Below are positions 59,648-64,000 of a DNA stretch of 64,000 bases, piece by piece. The stretch is from contig NZ_JBHUDG010000020.1 of the NCBI RefSeq assembly GCF_042678145.1, positions 124,001-188,000 on the forward strand. Reading direction: 5' to 3'. The notes under the pieces were generated by a model. The model made no database searches. It saw only the letters and a list, made by a program, of their open reading frames with translations, and was not told where the DNA came from. A program made the translations under genes and the position numbers. The DNA is from Pseudopedobacter beijingensis. GTDB taxonomy: Bacteria > Bacteroidota > Bacteroidia > Sphingobacteriales > Sphingobacteriaceae. Position 1 is the stretch's first letter. Each line of letters opens with the position of its first letter.

Positions 59648-61135
59648 ATGGCGGCACCAAACGAAAACCTTCAGGAAATTCAGAATTTCGACGGTAAATA
59701 TCCTAAACAACTCTGGTATCTGGCCATGGTAGAAATGTGGGAACGTTTTTGCTTCTACGGCATGCGAGGCGTCTTAGCCATATTTATGGTAGATCAGTTG
59801 TTATTATCTGACAAAGAAGCCAATTTAAAATACGGAGCCATACAAGCATTTGTTTATGCTTTTACTTTTATTGGTGGAATTTTCGCCGACAAAATTCTTG
59901 GTTTTAAACGCTCACTTATCTTCGGTGCCATACTTATGATTGCCGGAAACGGATTAATTTCTGTGTCTCCACATGACTTTTTTTATCTCGGTATTGCTTT
60001 AACTGTTATAGGAACGGGCTTTTTTAAACCCAACGTATCGTCTATGGTAGGCGAACTATACAAAGACGGAGACCCCAGGAGAGACGCCGGTTTTGGAATA
60101 TTTTATTCAGGAATAAATGCAGGAGCCTTACTTGGAGGAGCACTTTGTGTATGGTTAGGAAAACAACATTCCTGGAGTCTGGCATTTCTGGCTGCAGCTA
60201 TTGTTATGATAGTTGGGCTTTTAGTATTCCTACTTACCAAAAAGCATCTCAAACCTATCGGGAACAGCCCTTTACAACACTTTTCTAAGCTTAAAAAAAA
60301 CACCTACGAAATATTGGTTTATATATGTGCATTAGCCTGTATACCTTTAATATTTATTATGGTGCACAACACCAGGTATACAGACCTGTTCATGTACACC
60401 ATAGGCCCAATAGCCTTATTTTATTTCGTATTCCACCTTCTTAAAGAATCTGACAATAAAGCCCGCAAGAAACTTCTTGCTGCTATGATTTTGATCCTAT
60501 TCTCCATTATCTTTTTTGCAATATTTGAACAAGCCGGAGGTTCACTAGCCCTGTTTGCCAACAATAATCTGCACCAAAACCTATTGTTTTTCAATATAGA
60601 CCCTAATATTATTAACAATGGAGCCAATTCTTTCTTTGTTATTACACTGAGTCCTTTACTAGGTCTTTTGTGGTTAGCCTTTGCAAAAAAAGGAAAAGAA
60701 CCTAACACGGTAATTAAATTTGGATTGGGATTTTTATTTCTGGCTGTAGGTTATTATGTATTTTTTGCCACAAGATTTTTTGCCGATGCCAACGGAAAAA
60801 CCTCTTTAGAAATTTTCACCCTCGCTTATCTTGCTGTAACTATCGGAGAACTGTGTTTATCTCCCATTGGTTTATCCATGATTACAAAATTATCTCCAAA
60901 ACATTTAGGAGGAATGATGATGGGTTTATGGTTTTTAGCCAGCGCGTACGGGCAATATCTGGCAGGCTTATTAGGTGCCGGCATGTCCTCTCCTGACGAA
61001 AACGCATCACTTCTAGAGAAAATGATGGGCTACACTCAAGGTTATCAACAATTGGCAGTATATGCTTTAATTTGCGGCTTGCTACTTATTTTAATCTCTC
61101 CTCTGGTTAGAAAATTAATGGGTGATGTAAAATAA
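59648..61135 (+). CDS. Proton-dependent oligopeptide transporter (POT/PTR2 family), second copy
   Basis: A 495-residue paralogue of the previous gene. The motif EMWERFCFYGMRGVLAIFM, the block TVIGTGFFKPNVSSMVGELY, FGIFYSGINAGALLGGALCV, FAIFEQAGGSLALFAN and LAVTIGELCLSPIGLSMITK LSP are all present. The central loop is about 90 residues shorter than in copy 1. Tandem POT genes suggest division of labour in peptide uptake (different affinity or peptide length), which cannot be told from sequence. Confidence 0.94.
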   Translation: MAAPNENLQEIQNFDGKYPKQLWYLAMVEMWERFCFYGMRGVLAIFMVDQLLLSDKEANLKYGAIQAFVYAFTFIGGIFADKILGFKRSLIFGAILMIAGNGLISVSPHDFFYLGIALTVIGTGFFKPNVSSMVGELYKDGDPRRDAGFGIFYSGINAGALLGGALCVWLGKQHSWSLAFLAAAIVMIVGLLVFLLTKKHLKPIGNSPLQHFSKLKKNTYEILVYICALACIPLIFIMVHNTRYTDLFMYTIGPIALFYFVFHLLKESDNKARKKLLAAMILILFSIIFFAIFEQAGGSLALFANNNLHQNLLFFNIDPNIINNGANSFFVITLSPLLGLLWLAFAKKGKEPNTVIKFGLGFLFLAVGYYVFFATRFFADANGKTSLEIFTLAYLAVTIGELCLSPIGLSMITKLSPKHLGGMMMGLWFLASAYGQYLAGLLGAGMSSPDENASLLEKMMGYTQGYQQLAVYALICGLLLILISPLVRKLMGDVK

Positions 61136-61226
61136 AGATTCCAGGGTTGTTGTCATTTTTATATTTTTTTAACTTTTAACCTCAATAATTAAGCGTAATT
61201 TCGTTGTTAAAACAAGAAAATTCCAA

Positions 61227-61949
61227 GTGTCAGACAGCATCGTAATCATACCCACATATAACGAGAAAGAAAATATTTCTAAAATCATTCATAAGGTATT
61301 TTCTCTTTCGCAGGATTTTCATGTGCTGATTATTGACGATGGTTCTCCGGACGGAACAGCTGATATCGTAAAAAATCTGATGGGGGTTTATCCCGGTAAA
61401 CTATTTATAGAAGAAAGAAAAGGGAAGTTAGGCTTAGGAACCGCCTATATCCATGGTTTTAGATGGGCACTCAACAAAAGTTACGAATACATATTTGAAA
61501 TGGATGCCGATTTCTCCCACAATCCTGAAGACTTGATTAAACTGAAAGCAGCCTGTGTAAACGGAGCCGATGTAGCTATAGGATCCAGATATATCAACGG
61601 TGTAAATGTGGTAAATTGGCCTATGAACCGGGTATTGATGTCCTATTTCGCATCCGTATATGTACGTTTCATTACCAGAATAGAGATACAAGATGCTACC
61701 GCAGGATTTAAATGTTACAGAAGAAAAGTATTACAAACTATAAATCTTGATAAAATCAAATTTGTAGGGTATGCCTTTCAGATAGAAATGAAATTCACAG
61801 CCATCAAACATGGCTTTAAAGTAGTTGAAGTTCCTATTATATTTACAGACCGCACAGAAGGAACCTCCAAAATGTCAACCAAGATTTTCAAAGAAGCTTT
61901 TTTAGGTGTCATAGACATGAAAGTAAGAAGCTGGTTCAGAAAATATTAA
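61227..61949 (+). CDS. Polyprenol-phosphate mannosyltransferase (Dpm1-type GT2)
   Basis: A 240-residue GT2 glycosyltransferase with no membrane helices, the size of Dpm1-type polyprenol monophosphomannose synthases. Motifs are VIIPTYNEKENISKII, LIIDDGSPDGTADIVK (metal/UDP or GDP site), FEMDADFSHNPEDLI (DxD), GSRYINGVNVVNWPMNRVLM and DATAGFKCYRRKVLQ. It starts with GTG (SDSIVIIPTYNE is canonical; no ATG upstream in frame). It would make mannosyl- or glycosyl-phosphoprenol donors for periplasmic glycosylation. The exact sugar is not determined by sequence. Confidence 0.9.
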   Translation: MSDSIVIIPTYNEKENISKIIHKVFSLSQDFHVLIIDDGSPDGTADIVKNLMGVYPGKLFIEERKGKLGLGTAYIHGFRWALNKSYEYIFEMDADFSHNPEDLIKLKAACVNGADVAIGSRYINGVNVVNWPMNRVLMSYFASVYVRFITRIEIQDATAGFKCYRRKVLQTINLDKIKFVGYAFQIEMKFTAIKHGFKVVEVPIIFTDRTEGTSKMSTKIFKEAFLGVIDMKVRSWFRKY

Positions 61950-62095
61950 TTTAAAATATTAGCTGAACCTGTCACCTTCGCTCTACTAAACAAAAACACC
62001 CGAAGATTATAAGTGTTATAAAAATGTAGTGAAGGTTGAGTGAACTTTCTGGCTCAATCAGCCAACTTTGTATAAATATTTGTAAATTCATCCCC

Positions 62096-63109
62096 ATGAA
62101 CGAGCATCTTGACCCGAGTAGTGAAAAAATGTCTTTTACAGATAAAGAGATTGAGAAAGTGCTCCGTCCGCAAGAATTCGAGGATTTTACCGGACAGGAA
62201 AAAATCCTGGAAAACCTTAAGATTTTTGTTGAAGCAGCAAAGTTAAGAGGCGAAGCCTTAGACCATGTACTTTTACATGGCCCTCCCGGTTTAGGAAAAA
62301 CTACGCTTTCTCATATTATAGCTAATGAAATGGGTGTGGGCATCAAGGTAACCAGTGGCCCCGTACTCGATAAACCAGGTGACTTGGCAGGTTTACTAAC
62401 TAATCTGGAAGCCGGAGATATTCTTTTCATTGATGAAATACACCGTTTGAGTCCTTTGGTTGAGGAATATTTATATTCAGCCATGGAAGACTTCAAGATT
62501 GATATCATGCTTGAAACCGGACCTAACGCCCGTTCAGTACAAATCTCACTCAATCCCTTTACTTTAGTTGGTGCTACCACACGTTCAGGTCTCTTAACGG
62601 CCCCATTGAGAGCCCGTTTCGGGATTAATTCCCGTTTGCAATACTACGATGCAAAATTATTAACAACCATTGTTATGCGTTCTGCGTATATATTAAAAAC
62701 TCCGATTACAGAAACAGGCGCATACGAAATTGCAAGAAGAAGCAGGGGAACACCAAGGATAGCCAATGCGCTGTTAAGGAGGACAAGAGATTTTGCACAA
62801 ATCAAAGGAAATGGCGAAATTGAAACTGAGATTGCCAGATATGCATTAAACGCACTAAATGTAGACGAACATGGCTTAGATGAAATGGACAACAGAATCT
62901 TAACAACCATAATAGATAAATTTAGAGGGGGGCCCGTTGGCTTAAAAACCATTGCTACTGCCGTTGGAGAAGATGAAGGAACAATAGAAGAAGTGTACGA
63001 ACCTTTTTTAATACAGGAAGGTTATTTAATGCGAACTTCAAGAGGGCGTGAAGCTACACCGGCAGCTTATCAACATTTAGGAAGAATTAAATCGGGAACA
63101 CTATTTTAA
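62096..63109 (+). CDS. ruvB: Holliday junction DNA helicase RuvB
   Basis: RuvB is the AAA+ motor of Holliday-junction branch migration with RuvA. The ATG at 62096 (337 residues, MNEHLDPSSEKMSF) is preferred; the frame extends 20 codons upstream from a TTG with no similarity to the family. Motifs are Walker A HGPPGLGKTTLSHIIA, Walker B ILFIDEIHRL, sensor 1 GATTRSGLLTAPLRARFG, and sensor 2 RSRGTPRIANALLRRTRDFA. The C-terminal winged helix contains DRVREALEELG-like LDEMDNRILTTIIDKFRGGP and YEPFLIQEGYLMRTSRGREA TPAAYQHLG. Length is normal for the family. Confidence 0.96.
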   Translation: MNEHLDPSSEKMSFTDKEIEKVLRPQEFEDFTGQEKILENLKIFVEAAKLRGEALDHVLLHGPPGLGKTTLSHIIANEMGVGIKVTSGPVLDKPGDLAGLLTNLEAGDILFIDEIHRLSPLVEEYLYSAMEDFKIDIMLETGPNARSVQISLNPFTLVGATTRSGLLTAPLRARFGINSRLQYYDAKLLTTIVMRSAYILKTPITETGAYEIARRSRGTPRIANALLRRTRDFAQIKGNGEIETEIARYALNALNVDEHGLDEMDNRILTTIIDKFRGGPVGLKTIATAVGEDEGTIEEVYEPFLIQEGYLMRTSRGREATPAAYQHLGRIKSGTLF

Positions 63110-63148
63110 TTTTCATAACGATAATCCAAAGCATCAATATACCTGTAT

Positions 63149-63778
63149 ATGCAACAACATAATTTTGACGTAGACATTCAACTACCTTCATCCAATCAGA
63201 AAATCAAAATCAACAAAGACACCATAGAAGTCAATCAATCCAAGATCAATTGTTCTGAGGTAAAAGCTATAAAATATGGTGTATCGCTTATTGGCCCTGT
63301 AAAAAAACCAGTACGTAAAGAGTATAAAATAGACATACTGGACAAAAATGACAAAACACTATCTATCAGTTTTTCCAGCTCCAAAGTACAGGAAATGCTG
63401 GAAGAAGACCATACTTACTATTATGTAATGTCAGGTTTATGGCAATACGTAAAAAAAGGTCTCATCAGTAGTTTTATTGACACCTTAAACAACCATGAAA
63501 GTTTTAATATTGGTCATACAAACATTAATCATGATGGCGTTACGCTGTCTTATAAAACGTGGTGGTTTGGAAAAATAAAAACAGAAGTTACACCCTGGTC
63601 TGACCTAAAATATTATCTGGACAAAGGAAACTTAAATATCCAGAGCTTGAGTAATGGCAAGAAAAAAGCTCAGCTTAGTCTTCATAACGATTGGAACGCT
63701 GTAGTATTAAATACTTTAATGCATTATCTATGGCAAGACAATCGTAAGCAGAAATTGGCAAAAGGCGAAAAAATATAA
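63149..63778 (+). CDS. Hypothetical cytoplasmic protein, PH-like
   Basis: 209 residues without signal peptide or membrane helices. It has a short beta-rich start (IQLPSSNQKIKINKDTIEVN), KYGVSLIGPVKKPVRKEYKI, FSSSKVQEMLEEDHTYYYVM SGLW and a second beta-rich part (VTLSYKTWWFGKIKTEVTPW SDLKYYLDKGNLNIQSL). The repeated pattern of strands with W/Y pairs suggests a pleckstrin-like or bPH fold, but this is only an impression. It starts 39 bases after ruvB and may be co-transcribed. No function known to me. Confidence 0.65.
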   Translation: MQQHNFDVDIQLPSSNQKIKINKDTIEVNQSKINCSEVKAIKYGVSLIGPVKKPVRKEYKIDILDKNDKTLSISFSSSKVQEMLEEDHTYYYVMSGLWQYVKKGLISSFIDTLNNHESFNIGHTNINHDGVTLSYKTWWFGKIKTEVTPWSDLKYYLDKGNLNIQSLSNGKKKAQLSLHNDWNAVVLNTLMHYLWQDNRKQKLAKGEKI

Positions 63779-63786
63779 ATACTTAC

Positions 63787-63813
63787 GGACAGGGCATTAT
63801 TTATGCTCTGTCC
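63787..63813. terminator. Hairpin over the lipocalin stop codon
   Basis: GGACAGGGCAT (63787-63797) pairs with ATGCTCTGTCC (63803-63813), one mismatch, 5-nt loop. No T-tract follows on the plus strand. It lies 8 bases after the preceding stop and includes the lipocalin stop codon of the minus strand, so it may serve both converging transcripts. Confidence 0.55.
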
Positions 63814-64000
63814 ATATTAAATTTCCTGTTTTATACCCCATCTTTTTAGCTCTGTCTAAATAATCAGCTTTTATATCTTCTGGGATAGTCACAGTCCTTG
63901 AAAGAATCCACATATAATCTAAATTATTCCCAAATACCAAAGCATACTTATAATCAGCAGCTACAGCTACAACATTATAACCCGAGTAAAAAGGTCCAAA
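63797..64000 (-). CDS. Lipocalin family protein, C-terminal part (partial)
   Basis: Reading the minus strand from the window end gives 67 residues and a TAA at 63797-63799. The sequence contains GPFYSGYNVVAVAADYKYAL, VFGNNLDYMWILSRTVTIPE and ending KTGNLIWTEHK. The pattern PFY-x-x-Y-x-V-x-A-x-D-x-x-Y-x-Y-A-L-V ... Y-x-W-I-L-S-R is that of bacterial lipocalin (Blc), an outer-membrane lipoprotein that binds lipids. The signal and first strands are outside the window. Confidence 0.82.
   Translation of the reverse strand, partial: FGPFYSGYNVVAVAADYKYALVFGNNLDYMWILSRTVTIPEDIKADYLDRAKKMGYKTGNLIWTEHK

Overview
The window is AT-rich DNA from a member of the Bacteroidota, most likely the family Sphingobacteriaceae (Pedobacter / Pseudopedobacter-like). 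This rests on SusC/SusD pairs, FecR with an ECF sigma factor, a type IX secretion sorting domain, a membrane-bound propeller / triple-tyrosine / HTH regulator, many lipoproteins with a Leu-x-x-Cys type signal, and TAnnTTTG-type promoter boxes. The organism call is inference from gene content; no rRNA is present.

Layout. 1-5.4 kb holds housekeeping genes: a methyltransferase end, glutamate dehydrogenase, purN, a purU / phosphohexuloisomerase operon and small secreted proteins. 5.5-21.2 kb (minus strand) is a complete ECF/FecR-controlled polysaccharide utilisation locus. Read in transcription order it is sigma, anti-sigma, SusC with STN domain, SusD, NAGPA-type phosphodiester glycosidase, TIG-NHL lipoprotein, EEP-family phosphatase/phosphodiesterase, GH20 hexosaminidase, NHL protein with a T9SS tail, GDPD phosphodiesterase and an OPA-family organophosphate transporter. 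The set reads as a system for a phosphodiester-linked, amino-sugar glycopolymer such as a teichoic-acid-like polymer. 21.4-23 kb has msrA, an unusual 10-bp-period repeat and a YoeB-type toxin/antitoxin pair. 23.1-38.1 kb (minus) is a second PUL with its own membrane regulator, SusC, SusD, LamG lipoprotein, two GH144 enzymes, a GH3 enzyme and an esterase; this fits beta-1,2-glucan use.

38.2-44 kb carries duplicated intergenic elements and parC / four-helix-bundle gene / parE. 44-47.7 kb has a TatD-like hydrolase, a DUF4403 lipoprotein, small stress-type proteins and a KduD-like dehydrogenase. 48.1-49.8 kb is a wrecked PUL. The 5' part of a GH3 gene (plus) and the 5' part of a susC gene (minus) are fused tail to tail at a TGATCA site, and both retain an almost identical 27-bp promoter element. 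50-64 kb is mostly core: an orphan histidine kinase, TPR protein, TMEM175-type channel, OmpA lipoprotein, tRNA-Pro and tRNA-Ser, a PgpH-like HD phosphohydrolase, two POT peptide transporters, a Dpm1-type glycosyltransferase, ruvB and a lipocalin end.

The two strongest leads are the phosphoglycan PUL (5.5-21.2 kb) and the GH3/susC breakpoint with its shared 27-bp upstream element (47.9-49.9 kb).
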